NCBI GenBank assembly: GCA_963844575.1
Contig: CAWJOU010000005.1
Coordinates: forward strand, 1,488,001 to 1,552,000
DNA from: DASZUK01 sp963844575
Lineage (GTDB): Bacteria > Actinomycetota > Acidimicrobiia > Acidimicrobiales > RAAP-2
DNA length: 64,000 bases
Direction: 5' to 3'
The position numbers were made by a program, and so were the translations under genes. The notes beneath the pieces are model-generated. The model saw nothing but the letters and a program-made list of their open reading frames with translations, was not told the origin of the DNA and did not search any database. The stretch's first letter is position 1, and the number at the start of each line of letters is the position of its first letter. Below are positions 7,921 to 15,824 of the stretch, piece by piece.

Positions 7921-8580
7921 GTGGACCAGGAGCCGTCGAGCCGCCTGCTGACCCGGGTGTCCGCGTCCGGCCGGCTGGCGTTCGTCGCCGCCCTCGGCCT
8001 CGCCGGCGGCATCGTCGCCTCGCTGGTGACCATGTGGCAGGGCGCCGCCCTCATCGGCTGGGATGTGATGGCCACGGCCTTCCTCGTCCTCGTCTGGCTC
8101 GCCGTCGGCCCGATGACGCCGGCGGAGGCCGACGTCCACGCCCGGCGGGAGGACCCGAACGTCGCCTTGGCCGACGTGACGGTCGTCGCCGCCTGCATCG
8201 CCTTCCTGGCCGCGGTGGCGCTCGCCCTCGTCAAGGCCGGGAGCGCCCATGGCGGCACCAAGGCCTACCTGATCAGCGTCGCCGTCCTGAGCGTCGCCCT
8301 GTCGTGGGCGATGGTCCACACCGTCTTCACCCTCCGCTACGCCCGGCTCTACTACGCGCCGCCGGCCGGCGGGATCGACTTCAACGAGACCGATCCGCCC
8401 GGCTACGTCGACTTCGCCTATCTCGCGTTCACGCTCGGCATGACGTTCCAGGTCTCCGACACCGACCTGACGGCGAAGCCCGTCCGCCACCTGGCCCTTC
8501 GCCATGCGCTGATCTCCTACCTCTTCGGCGCGGTCATCCTCGGGCTCGCCATCAACGTCGTCGCCAGCTTTTTCGGCTGA
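7921..8580 (+). CDS. DUF1345 family membrane protein
   Basis: 219 residues with about five hydrophobic segments. The signature near the C-terminus, YVDFAYLAFTLGMTFQVSDTDL, is characteristic of DUF1345. GTG start 19 bases after the Fic stop; a strong GC hairpin follows the gene. Members are uncharacterised inner-membrane proteins; no catalytic role can be assigned. Confidence 0.85.
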   Translation: MDQEPSSRLLTRVSASGRLAFVAALGLAGGIVASLVTMWQGAALIGWDVMATAFLVLVWLAVGPMTPAEADVHARREDPNVALADVTVVAACIAFLAAVALALVKAGSAHGGTKAYLISVAVLSVALSWAMVHTVFTLRYARLYYAPPAGGIDFNETDPPGYVDFAYLAFTLGMTFQVSDTDLTAKPVRHLALRHALISYLFGAVILGLAINVVASFFG

Positions 8581-8596
8581 GTGCCGGCGGCCCCTG

Positions 8597-8621
8597 CCCG
8601 CCCCACCGGGCGGGGGGCGGG
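8597..8621 (+). terminator. GC-rich hairpin after the DUF1345 gene
   Basis: CCCGCCCC (8597-8604) pairs perfectly with GGGGCGGG (8614-8621) around a nine-base loop, 16 bases after the stop codon. No T-run follows, which is common for high-GC actinobacterial terminators. It separates the upstream genes from the two-component operon. Confidence 0.5.
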
Positions 8622-8642
8622 TCGAGCAGGACCGGCCGGACT

Positions 8643-8671
8643 TCACAGCGGGCCCACAGCGGGGCCACAGC
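8643..8671 (+). promoter_or_regulatory. PhoP-type direct repeats (three half-sites, 11-base period)
   Basis: TCACAGC (8643-8649), CCACAGC (8654-8660) and CCACAGC (8665-8671) are spaced by four bases each, a period of exactly one helical turn. This is the arrangement reported for M. tuberculosis PhoP (TCACAGC-N4-TCACAGC), and the adjacent gene is a PhoP-like regulator, so autoregulation is likely. Confidence 0.65.
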
Positions 8672-8719
8672 AGCCGGGGAGCCGGTCGTGGGAACCTGGG
8701 CCGCGAGGAGGTGTTCCCG

Positions 8720-9427
8720 ATGGCCGATGATTCGCCAGCGCGCCGTATCCTGGTCGTCGACGACGAGCCGTCGATCGTCGACTCGGTCTCGACGTCGCTG
8801 CGCTACGAAGGGTTCGACGTCGACGAGGCCACGACCGGGCGCCGCGCCCTGGCCATGGCCCAGGACCACCCGCCGGACCTGATCGTGCTCGACGTGATGC
8901 TGCCGGACCTCGACGGGCTCGAGGTCACGCGGCGGCTCCGGGCCGACGGCATCCGGACGCCGGTGCTCTTCCTCACCGCCCGCGACGCGCTCGACGACAA
9001 GCTGGCCGGCCTGACGATCGGCGGTGACGACTACGTCACGAAGCCGTTCTCGCTGGCCGAGGTCATCGCCCGCATCCGGGTGATCCTCCGCCGTTCGCTC
9101 GGTGACGACCACGACGACGGCGTCCTCCGCTTCGCGGACCTCGAGATGGACGAGGCGTCCCACGAGGTCCGCCGCGACGGCCAGCCGATCCAGCTGACCG
9201 CCACCGAGTTCAACCTGCTGCGGTACTTCCTGCTGAACCCCCGGCGCGTCCTGTCGAAGCCGCAGATCCTCGACCACGTCTGGCACTACGACTTCGGCGG
9301 CGAGCCGAACGTCGTCGAGACGTACGTGAGCTACCTGCGCAAGAAGCTCGAGCGCCACGGGCCGCCGCTCATCCACACCATCCGCCTCGTCGGTTACACC
9401 CTGCGTGAACCGGCCGCGGCGCGATAG
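8720..9427 (+). CDS. phoP: PhoP-like OmpR/PhoB-family response regulator
   Basis: 235 residues. Receiver domain with acidic D14/D15, phospho-acceptor D58 in VLDVMLP and conserved Lys in YVTKPFS; then a winged-helix DNA-binding domain (LTATEFNLLRYF, KPQILDHVWHYDFGG, VETYVSYLRKKL, GYTLRE). The segments LFLTARD.L.DK.AGLT.GGDDYVTKPFSL and LDHVW.YDFGG..NVVE match mycobacterial PhoP closely. ATG 8720 is chosen over GTG 8711 because AGGAGG lies eight bases upstream of the ATG. Immediately followed by its histidine kinase. Symbol by similarity; orthology with PhoP is not proven, other OmpR-type regulators are possible. Confidence 0.88.
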   Translation: MADDSPARRILVVDDEPSIVDSVSTSLRYEGFDVDEATTGRRALAMAQDHPPDLIVLDVMLPDLDGLEVTRRLRADGIRTPVLFLTARDALDDKLAGLTIGGDDYVTKPFSLAEVIARIRVILRRSLGDDHDDGVLRFADLEMDEASHEVRRDGQPIQLTATEFNLLRYFLLNPRRVLSKPQILDHVWHYDFGGEPNVVETYVSYLRKKLERHGPPLIHTIRLVGYTLREPAAAR

Positions 9428-11011
9428 ATGTCCCTGCGCAGCCGGCTCGTCCTGGCCGTCGCCGCCATCGCCGTCGTCGCTCTGCTCGCCGCCGACGTCG
9501 CGACGTACTCCGCGCTCCGGTCGTTCCTCTACAGCCGGACCGACCAGGCGCTCCAGCAGTCCGCGGCGTCGCTGCCGCTCGGCATCGGCCGCCAACCCGC
9601 GGGCGGGCAGAGCGGGCTCGGTGGCCGAGCGCCGTCCGAGAGCGGGCCGGACGGCAGCCGTCAGCCGCCGCCGGTCGTCCAGACCCATGCTCCGGGCGCG
9701 TTCTTGGAGGTCCGCAAGGCCGATGGCGACGTCGTCCTCGGGCCGTTCGCCGAGCACCAGCAGGGCGGGAAGGCGTACTCCCCGAAGCTGCCCGCGGACT
9801 TCACCGGCTTCTCGGCGGCCACCGCCGGCAACCCGTCGGAGGTCTTCCTGACCACCCCGTCGACGGTGGCCGGCGGCCCGTCGTTCCGGGTGCTCGCCGT
9901 CCGACAGGCGAACGGCGACGTCCTCGTGCTCGGTGCCTCGCTGAGCGACACGCAGAGCACGCTGAACCAGCTCGTGCTGATCGAGGCCGTCGTCACCGGC
10001 GCCGCGCTGGTCGCCGCCGTACTGCTCGGCCTCTGGCTCGTCCGGCTCGGGCTGCGCCCGCTGGCCGACGTCGAGGACACCGCCGAGCGGATCGCCGCCG
10101 GCGAGCTCGACCAACGCGTGCCCGGGGAGAACGACCGGACCGAGGTCGGTCGATTGGCCCGGACCGTCAACGTCATGCTCGCCCGGATCGAAGAGGCGTT
10201 CGCCCAGCGCGACGCCACCGAGGCCGAGCTGCGGCTGTCCGAGGAGCGGTTGCGGCGGTTCGTCGCCGACGCCTCCCACGAGCTCCGCACGCCGCTCGCC
10301 GCGGTCTCCGCCTACGCGGAGCTGTTCGAGCGCGGCGCCCGCGAGCACCCCGAGGACCTCGGCCGGGTGATGACCGGCATCCGTGGCGAGACGGCGCGGA
10401 TGGGCCGGCTCGTCGAGGACCTTCTCCTGCTCGCCCGGCTCGACGAGGGGCGGCCGATGGAGCGTCAGCCGGTCGAGCTCTTCACCCTGGCCGCCGACGC
10501 CGTCGAGACCGCCACCACTGTCGGCCCGGGCTGGCCGGTGCGCCTCGACGCGGATGAGCCGGTCGAGGTCGTCGGCGATGCCGCCGGCCTCCGGCAGGTG
10601 ATCGACAACCTGCTCGCCAACGTCCGTGCTCACACGCCCGAGGGCACCGCGGTCACCGTTCGCGTGGCCCGCCAGGGCGACGAGGCCGTCGTCGAGGTCG
10701 CCGACCGCGGACCCGGGATGACCGACGACGAGGCCACCCACGCGTTCGAGCGGTTCTACCGGGCCGACCCGTCCCGTTCCCGGGTGCACGGCGGGACCGG
10801 CCTCGGCCTGTCGATCGTCGCCGCCATCGTCGCGGCCCACGGTGGCCGCGTGACCGCCGCGTCGGCGGTCGGCGGGGGGACGACGATCACGGTCCGGCTG
10901 CCGCTCGACCGGGCGCCGGCCGTCGCCGGCGCGCCCCCGGCCGACGGGTTTGGCCGGTCGACGGGTTTGGCGCCAGAGCGGTCACCGTCGGCTGATCACT
11001 CGCCCAGCTGA
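9428..11011 (+). CDS. phoR: Two-component sensor histidine kinase (PhoR-like)
   Basis: 527 residues. N-terminal membrane helix (~8-30), extracytoplasmic sensor of ~150 residues, second helix (~185-205), HAMP linker, then HisKA with H284 in ASHELRTPL and a HATPase_c domain with N-box DNLLANV, DRGPGM and GTGLGLS. It begins directly after the regulator's stop, so the two are co-transcribed and the kinase should phosphorylate D58 of the regulator. The last residues (ADHSPS) and the stop are encoded inside a 16-base tandem repeat array, so the C-terminal tail has been set by repeat expansion. Ligand unknown. Confidence 0.88.
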   Translation: MSLRSRLVLAVAAIAVVALLAADVATYSALRSFLYSRTDQALQQSAASLPLGIGRQPAGGQSGLGGRAPSESGPDGSRQPPPVVQTHAPGAFLEVRKADGDVVLGPFAEHQQGGKAYSPKLPADFTGFSAATAGNPSEVFLTTPSTVAGGPSFRVLAVRQANGDVLVLGASLSDTQSTLNQLVLIEAVVTGAALVAAVLLGLWLVRLGLRPLADVEDTAERIAAGELDQRVPGENDRTEVGRLARTVNVMLARIEEAFAQRDATEAELRLSEERLRRFVADASHELRTPLAAVSAYAELFERGAREHPEDLGRVMTGIRGETARMGRLVEDLLLLARLDEGRPMERQPVELFTLAADAVETATTVGPGWPVRLDADEPVEVVGDAAGLRQVIDNLLANVRAHTPEGTAVTVRVARQGDEAVVEVADRGPGMTDDEATHAFERFYRADPSRSRVHGGTGLGLSIVAAIVAAHGGRVTAASAVGGGTTITVRLPLDRAPAVAGAPPADGFGRSTGLAPERSPSADHSPS

Positions 11012-11087
11012 TCACTCGCCCAACTGATCACTCGCCCAGATGGTCACTCGCCCAACTGATCACTCGCCCAGATGGTCACTCGCCCAG
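10992..11087. repeat. 16-base tandem repeat, six units, spanning two convergent gene ends
   Basis: Six contiguous 16-base units of the form (C/A)TG(A/G)TCACTCGCCCA(G/A). Unit 1 contains the kinase stop codon; unit 6 contains the last codons and stop of the ferritin-like gene on the opposite strand. The array therefore fills the whole intergenic space. It probably arose by slippage from the ferritin gene's 3' end (inference). Confidence 0.9.
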
Positions 11088-11492
11088 CGCGGCCTGCAGG
11101 TCCCGGACGTGCTCCTGGGTCTGCTCCAGCAGCGGTCGGAGCGCCTCGGCCACGTCGGCCAACCCGAGGTCGTTGGCCTGGGCGAACCGCTCCCGGTAGC
11201 GGTCGAGCTGGTCCTGCTCCAACCGCAGGTCGGCCTGGAGCGCCGATCGGCTGTCGTCGGCGGCGACGGCTGTCGCGACCGTCGTCGTCGGTGAGCCGCC
11301 GAGGAAGGACACCTGGGCCGCCAGGATCTGGGCGTGCCCCAGCTCCTGAGTCAGGTGGCGTTTCAGCTCGTCGACGATGCTGAGGTACTCGGCCCCGGTG
11401 ATCGTGGCGACATGGTTCGTGTACTGGACGATCGACTGGTACTCGGTCGACAGATCTTGGTTGAGCATCTCCACGAACCCCTTGGTGTCCAT
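11076..11492 (-). CDS. Ferritin-like four-helix protein
   Basis: 138 residues, almost all helical. STEYQSIVQYTNH near residue 15 and QELGHAQ near residue 51 supply the Glu and ExxH ligands of a ferritin-like di-iron site; a further Glu-rich helix follows. ATG 11492 has GAGGAGG six bases upstream, which decides the start over longer readings. Members bind or oxidise iron or belong to bacterioferritin-like families; precise role uncertain. Divergent from the glycosyltransferase, convergent with the sensor kinase. Confidence 0.75.
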   Translation of the reverse strand: MDTKGFVEMLNQDLSTEYQSIVQYTNHVATITGAEYLSIVDELKRHLTQELGHAQILAAQVSFLGGSPTTTVATAVAADDSRSALQADLRLEQDQLDRYRERFAQANDLGLADVAEALRPLLEQTQEHVRDLQAALGE

Positions 11493-11619
11493 CGGGCCTC
11501 CTCGCCTTGTGGTGTCTTGGTGTTCCCCCTGCTCTACCCGTCGCCGCCCGGGGCAACCTGTGCGGCCGGCCCCAGCCGGGGCACAGCCGGCCGTAAGGAA
11601 CCGACCGCAAGCTCGGACC

Positions 11620-12837
11620 ATGAGCACCGTCGAAGCCGTCGCCAGCCATCGGGCGAGCCGGGAACGGCCGCCGAGCGTCGAGATCGTCGTCCCCGTCTAC
11701 AACGAGGAGGCCGAGCTCGAGGCGAGCATCCTGCGTCTCCGCTGGTTCCTCGACACGTCGTTCCCCTTCGACGCCACCGTCACCGTGGCCGACAACGCCA
11801 GCACCGACCGCACGTGGGAGATCGCCGCCGGTCTGGCTCGCCGGGTGCCCGGTGTCCGGGCCGTCCACCTGGCCGAGAAGGGCCGCGGCCGGGCACTGCG
11901 GGCCACCTGGATGGCCAGCGACGCCACCGTCGTCGCCTACATGGACGTCGACCTGGCCACCGGGCTCGACGCGCTGTTGCCGCTGGTGGCGCCGCTCCTG
12001 TCGGGGCACAGCGACGTCGCCATCGGCACCCGGTTGGCTCGCGGCTCGCGGGTCGTCCGCGGGCCGAAGCGGGAGCTGATCTCCCGGGGCTACAACCTCG
12101 TCGTCCGGGCCGCCCTGCACAACGGCTTCTCCGATGCCCAGTGCGGCTTCAAGGCCGTCCGGACCGACGTCGCCCGCGCCCTGCTGCCGATGGTCGAGGA
12201 CGAGACGTGGTTCTTCGACACCGAGCTGCTCGTCCTGGCCGAGCGGCACGCGCTGCGGATCCACGAGGTCCCGGTCGACTGGACCGACGACCCCGACTCG
12301 CGAGTCGACATCCGGCAGACCGCGGTCGACGATCTGCGCGGCGTCTGGCGGCTGATGCGGTCCCGGCCGGCCCGGGACCCGCGGTCCGGCGGCTCCGCCT
12401 CCGCCGTCGGTGGGCGACCGGACCCGGGCGGTTCCCCGTTGGCCCGGTTCGCCGGGGTCGGGCTGGCCAGCACCGTCGCCTACCTCGTGCTCTACCTGTT
12501 GCTCCGGGCGCCGCTCGGCGACTATGCGGCGAACGCGGCCGCCCTCGTCCTCTGCACGGTGGCGAACACGGTCGCCCATCGGCGGCTGACCTTCGCCGGC
12601 GCCGACCCGCCCGCCCGCACCGCGGTCCTCGGCGCGGCGGCCGTGCTGCTGACCAGCCTGGCGTTCACCACCGCCGGTCTGGCGGTCGCCGGTTGGTCGG
12701 CGCCGGCGTCCCTGGCCGTCCAGGTGGGCGCGCTGCTCGTCGCCACCGGTCTGGCCGGGCTGGTGCGGTTCGTCCTGCTGCGGGCCTGGGTCTTCCGGGC
12801 CCACCGCCGCTCGGCTACGGCGCTCCCAGGGCGGTGA
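11620..12837 (+). CDS. GT2 glycosyltransferase with C-terminal GtrA-like membrane domain
   Basis: 405 residues. Residues ~20-240 form a family-2 glycosyltransferase: EIVVPVYNEE, ADNASTDRTW, the metal-binding DxD in YMDVDLATG, and the acceptor region GCGFKA-type sequence QCGFKAVRTD. It resembles dolichyl/polyprenyl-phosphate hexose synthases. The last ~140 residues have four hydrophobic segments and RFAGVGLASTVAYL.LY, the GtrA pattern. Likely transfers a sugar from a nucleotide donor to polyprenyl phosphate for cell-envelope glycans. ATG 11620; 3' end overlaps the convergent isochorismatase-like gene by 23 bases. Confidence 0.83.
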   Translation: MSTVEAVASHRASRERPPSVEIVVPVYNEEAELEASILRLRWFLDTSFPFDATVTVADNASTDRTWEIAAGLARRVPGVRAVHLAEKGRGRALRATWMASDATVVAYMDVDLATGLDALLPLVAPLLSGHSDVAIGTRLARGSRVVRGPKRELISRGYNLVVRAALHNGFSDAQCGFKAVRTDVARALLPMVEDETWFFDTELLVLAERHALRIHEVPVDWTDDPDSRVDIRQTAVDDLRGVWRLMRSRPARDPRSGGSASAVGGRPDPGGSPLARFAGVGLASTVAYLVLYLLLRAPLGDYAANAAALVLCTVANTVAHRRLTFAGADPPARTAVLGAAAVLLTSLAFTTAGLAVAGWSAPASLAVQVGALLVATGLAGLVRFVLLRAWVFRAHRRSATALPGR

Positions 12838-13510
12838 TGACGTCGTCGACGGTCGTCAGCGTGGCGACCAGCGCGATCGACGTCCCGAGCACCGCCGCCG
12901 TGTAGTCCGCCGGGACGCCGGCGACCGCATCGGTCGGCACGGCCACCTGGTAGCCGAGGTTCACCGCCTCGATGCACAGGCCGAGCACGCCGAGGTTGAC
13001 GGACACGCCGGTGACGACGAGGACGCGGACGCCGAGGTTGCGCAGCGTCGCGTCGAGCGACGTGCCGATGAACGGGGAGACGCCGTGGACCCGGGCGCTG
13101 ACGACGTCGCCGGCGTCCGGCCCGAGCTCGGGGACCAGCTCGGTCGCCGGCGTGCCGGTGAGCAGGTGGTCCGGCCGGCGGAGCACGGCCGAGTGGAGCG
13201 GCGTGTTGACGACCGTCCCGATCCGGTCGGCTCGGAACTCGGCCGTGCAGTGGACGACCGGCAGGCCGACCCGGCGCGCCGCGTCGAGCAGGCGGGCGGT
13301 GTTCGCCACCGTCCCCGCCGCCTCGGCCGCCTCGGCGAGGGCGGGGAACGATGCCAGGTCGCCCATGACCCCCCGCTGCAGCTCCATCGTGAGCACCGCG
13401 GTCGGCCAGTCGTCCGGCGGCCCGTCCGGCCCGTCGGGCCGCCGCCCCCTGGCCGGGGCCCCTCTGATCAGGCTCTGGCCGGCGAGGAGGGAGCGGAGGT
13501 CGACGGGCAC
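12815..13510 (-). CDS. Isochorismatase-fold protein lacking the usual catalytic triad
   Basis: 231 residues of the cysteine-hydrolase/isochorismatase fold. The family's D-K-C triad is not seen: the IDMQ-type Asp is replaced in TMELQRGV, the Lys region reads ARVHGVSPF, and the Cys position reads TGVSVNLGV with Gly. Related actinobacterial proteins also appear to lack the cysteine, so this may be a distinct subfamily rather than a recent loss. Lies one base downstream of the FadD19-like gene on the same strand, so it is probably co-transcribed with it. Role unknown. Confidence 0.75.
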   Translation of the reverse strand: MPVDLRSLLAGQSLIRGAPARGRRPDGPDGPPDDWPTAVLTMELQRGVMGDLASFPALAEAAEAAGTVANTARLLDAARRVGLPVVHCTAEFRADRIGTVVNTPLHSAVLRRPDHLLTGTPATELVPELGPDAGDVVSARVHGVSPFIGTSLDATLRNLGVRVLVVTGVSVNLGVLGLCIEAVNLGYQVAVPTDAVAGVPADYTAAVLGTSIALVATLTTVDDVITALGAP

Positions 13511-13511
13511 G

Positions 13512-15116
13512 TCAGGGCGACCCGCCGGCGACGACGTCGTTGGCCCACCGGTAGTCCGGCTTGCCGCTCGGTGAGCGTTGGATCGTCTCGACGGTGTGGA
13601 GCCGCCGCGGCAGCTTGTACCCGGCGATCGTCGTCCGGCAGTGCTCCTGGATGGCCTCGAGGTCCGGGTGCCGGCCGGGCCGGGGCTGCACGATGGCCGC
13701 GACCGTCTGGCCCCACCGCTCGTCCGGCGCGCCGACGACGATGGCGTCCATGACGTCGGGGTGCGAGCGGACGGCCGACTCGACCTCCTCGGGGAAGATC
13801 TTCTCGCCGCCGGAGTTGATGACGACCGAGCCGCGGCCGAGCAGCGTCACCGAGCCGTCCTCCTCGACGGTGGCGAAGTCGCCCGGCATGACGTACCGGG
13901 TGCCGCCGACGGTGATGAACACTTCCGCCGTCTTCGCCGGGTCGTTGTAGTACCCGAGCGGGATGTTGCCGGACCGGGCGATCTTGCCGATCGTCCCCGA
14001 GCCCGGGACGACCGGCTGTAGGTGCTCGTCGAACACGACCGTCTCGCCGAGGATGTGCACCGTCGGCCCGCTCTTCATGGCGGTGTTGTCCTTCGAGACG
14101 ATCGTCATGCCGTTGTTGCCGCTCTCCGACGACCCGACCGCGTCGGTGATCAGGATGTTCGGCAGGTGGGCGAAGAACTCGTCCTTCACCGGAGCCGAGA
14201 ACAGGGCGGCCGACGAGACCACCGCGATCAACGACGAGAGGTCGTAGGCCGACCCCGGCTCGTCGAGCGTCTCGACGAGCGGCTTGGCCATCGCGTCGCC
14301 GGTGACCATCAGCGAGTTGACCTTCTCCTGCTCGATCAGCTGCCACACCTCGTGGGGCTCGAACTTGGCCATCAGCACGATCTTCGCTCCGACGAAGCTC
14401 TGGCCCATGACCGCCCACTGGGTGGCTCCGTGCATCAACGGGGCGACCGGCAGGTGGGTGATGACGCCGTTGCGGCCCTTCTCGACCATCTCCTCCGGCT
14501 TCTCGGCCCGCGTGTTCGTCATCGGGTCGACGCCGCCGCCGAGGGCGTAGAAGACGTCCTCGTGCCGCCAGACGACGCCCTTGGGCATCCCGGTCGTGCC
14601 GCCGGTGTAGAGGATGTACAGGTCGTCGCCCGACCGGGGGCCGAAGTCCCGCTCCGGGCTGCCCGCGGCCATCGCCTCCTCGTAGCGTGCCGCCCCGGGC
14701 GGGTCCGCCTCGCCGGTCCCGTCGTCGATGACGAGGACGTGGCTGACCGTCGGCAGCTCCGGCAGCAGCGCGGTCACCCGGGGGGCGAACTCGCGCTGGT
14801 GGACGAGCGCCTTCAGGTCGGCGTTCGTGAACAGGTACCGGAGCTCGTCCTCGACGTACCGGTAGTTGATGTTGATCCAGACGGCCCGCAGCTTGAAGAC
14901 CGCCCACGCCGTCTCCACCCATTCGACGCTGTTGTAGGCGTAGATGCCGACGTGGTCACCGGGACCGATGCCCTGCGCCGCCAGGTGATGAGCCAGCCGG
15001 TTGGCCCGGGCCTCCAGCTCGGCGTACGTGCGCCGGGCACCGTCGGCCACCAGGTACTCACGGTCGCCGAACGCGTCGACGGCCGCTTCGAACAGGTCTG
15101 CGAGATTGAACTCCAT
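13512..15116 (-). CDS. fadD19: FadD19-like steroid acyl-CoA synthetase
   Basis: 534 residues of the ANL superfamily. Motifs: LYTGGTTGMPKG (P-loop), MIHGATQ-type segment PLMHGATQWA, TGDAMAKPLV, GSSESG, MPGDFATVEEDGSVTLLGRGS, INSGGEKIFPEEVE and the C-terminal lysine in SPSGKPDYRW. These match mycobacterial FadD19, which activates C24/C26 branched steroid side-chain acids with CoA at the start of side-chain beta-oxidation. ATG 15116 begins MEFNLADLFE; a longer open frame exists but is not supported. A palindrome AGAACAGGTTCT sits 13 bases upstream, which suggests KstR-type control. Confidence 0.88.
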   Translation of the reverse strand: MEFNLADLFEAAVDAFGDREYLVADGARRTYAELEARANRLAHHLAAQGIGPGDHVGIYAYNSVEWVETAWAVFKLRAVWININYRYVEDELRYLFTNADLKALVHQREFAPRVTALLPELPTVSHVLVIDDGTGEADPPGAARYEEAMAAGSPERDFGPRSGDDLYILYTGGTTGMPKGVVWRHEDVFYALGGGVDPMTNTRAEKPEEMVEKGRNGVITHLPVAPLMHGATQWAVMGQSFVGAKIVLMAKFEPHEVWQLIEQEKVNSLMVTGDAMAKPLVETLDEPGSAYDLSSLIAVVSSAALFSAPVKDEFFAHLPNILITDAVGSSESGNNGMTIVSKDNTAMKSGPTVHILGETVVFDEHLQPVVPGSGTIGKIARSGNIPLGYYNDPAKTAEVFITVGGTRYVMPGDFATVEEDGSVTLLGRGSVVINSGGEKIFPEEVESAVRSHPDVMDAIVVGAPDERWGQTVAAIVQPRPGRHPDLEAIQEHCRTTIAGYKLPRRLHTVETIQRSPSGKPDYRWANDVVAGGSP

Positions 15117-15128
15117 CGGGAGATAAGT

Positions 15129-15140
15129 AGAACAGGTTCT
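15129..15140. promoter_or_regulatory. KstR-like palindrome before the FadD19-like gene
   Basis: AGAAC-AG-GTTCT, perfect five-base arms. With the flanking T15128 it matches TnnAACnnGTTnnA in all but the last base. It is 13 bases upstream of the start codon on the minus strand, where repressor binding would block transcription. Confidence 0.55.
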
Positions 15141-15172
15141 CGTCAGCCGGGCAACACTCGACGGCGGCCTGG

Positions 15173-15667
15173 TCAGCCGGGCAGCCGACCGGTCGGCACG
15201 ACCGGCCCGGCGTCGCCGAAGCCCTGGCGGATACCCTGGCCGGCCCGTCGGGTGAGCTGCTCGGGCTCGTAGAGCATCCAGTACGCGTTCCGGGCGTGCT
15301 TGCGGGCCCGGTCCCGGCAGACCCCCGCCAGGACGACCGGGTCGTCGGCCTCGTCCTCGTGGACGAAGACCTCGAGGATCGGCGTGCTCGTCATCAGCTG
15401 GGCCAGCATGATCCCCGACGACGCCTCGTGGGCGCACGTCTTGTCGACCGCTTCCTTGCCCGGCATACCGAGGACGACCGCGATCCGGCAGCCCTCGCCC
15501 TCGATCAGCTTCTTCGCGGCCACCGCCAGGTCCTTGAACCCCGGCACGGTCTGATGGAGCACCTCGAAGCGCTCGCCGTGGCCCGGGCACCCGGCTAGCT
15601 CGTCGAGCGCCTCGGCCCCCATGTCGTAGCGGGCGAACATCGTGTCGACAACCGCGATTCGGTCCAT
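15173..15667 (-). CDS. ribC: Archaeal-type riboflavin synthase
   Basis: 164 residues. VVDTMFARYDMG at the N-terminus, VPGFKDLAVAAKKL, LGMPGKEAVDKTCAHEAS near the middle, EVFVHEDEA and the C-terminal RRAGQGIRQGFGDAGP match the archaeal riboflavin synthase family, which is related to lumazine synthase and unrelated to the bacterial RibE trimer. Reaction: two 6,7-dimethyl-8-ribityllumazine to riboflavin plus the pyrimidine by-product. ATG 15667 begins MDRIAVVD; a longer reading is repeat-derived. No other rib gene is in the window. Upstream of the FadD19-like gene on the same strand, divergent from bioA. Confidence 0.85.
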   Translation of the reverse strand: MDRIAVVDTMFARYDMGAEALDELAGCPGHGERFEVLHQTVPGFKDLAVAAKKLIEGEGCRIAVVLGMPGKEAVDKTCAHEASSGIMLAQLMTSTPILEVFVHEDEADDPVVLAGVCRDRARKHARNAYWMLYEPEQLTRRAGQGIRQGFGDAGPVVPTGRLPG

Positions 15668-15695
15668 GTCGAGGACGATACCGGCCGGCCGGCCC

Positions 15696-15779
15696 CGGCT
15701 CGTCGCCGAGCGGGCCCGGCTCGTCGCCGAGCGGGCCCGGCTCGCCGCCGGTCGGGCCCGGCTCGCCGCCGGTCGGGCA
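15696..15779. repeat. 21-base tandem repeat, four units
   Basis: Units 15696-15716, 15717-15737, 15738-15758 and 15759-15779. The first two are identical (CGGCTCG-TCGCCGAGCGGGCC) and the last two differ from them in the same way (GCCGCCGGTCGGG), so pairwise amplification is likely. The array lies in the divergent gap between ribC and bioA, and keeps reading frames open on both strands. Confidence 0.9.
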
Positions 15780-15824
15780 CAGCCGCAATGGACCGCCGCC
15801 GCCCGGTGGTCGAGAATCGGGGCC

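Noticed and set aside
8552..10840. 762-codon minus-strand frame across the two-component system
   Set aside because: Shadow of phoP/phoR-like genes; no recognisable domain and typical GC-skew composition.
15793..15824. Longer start for BioA through the 21-base repeats
   Set aside because: Upstream codons are repeat-derived and absent from the family; GTG 15825 fits the length.
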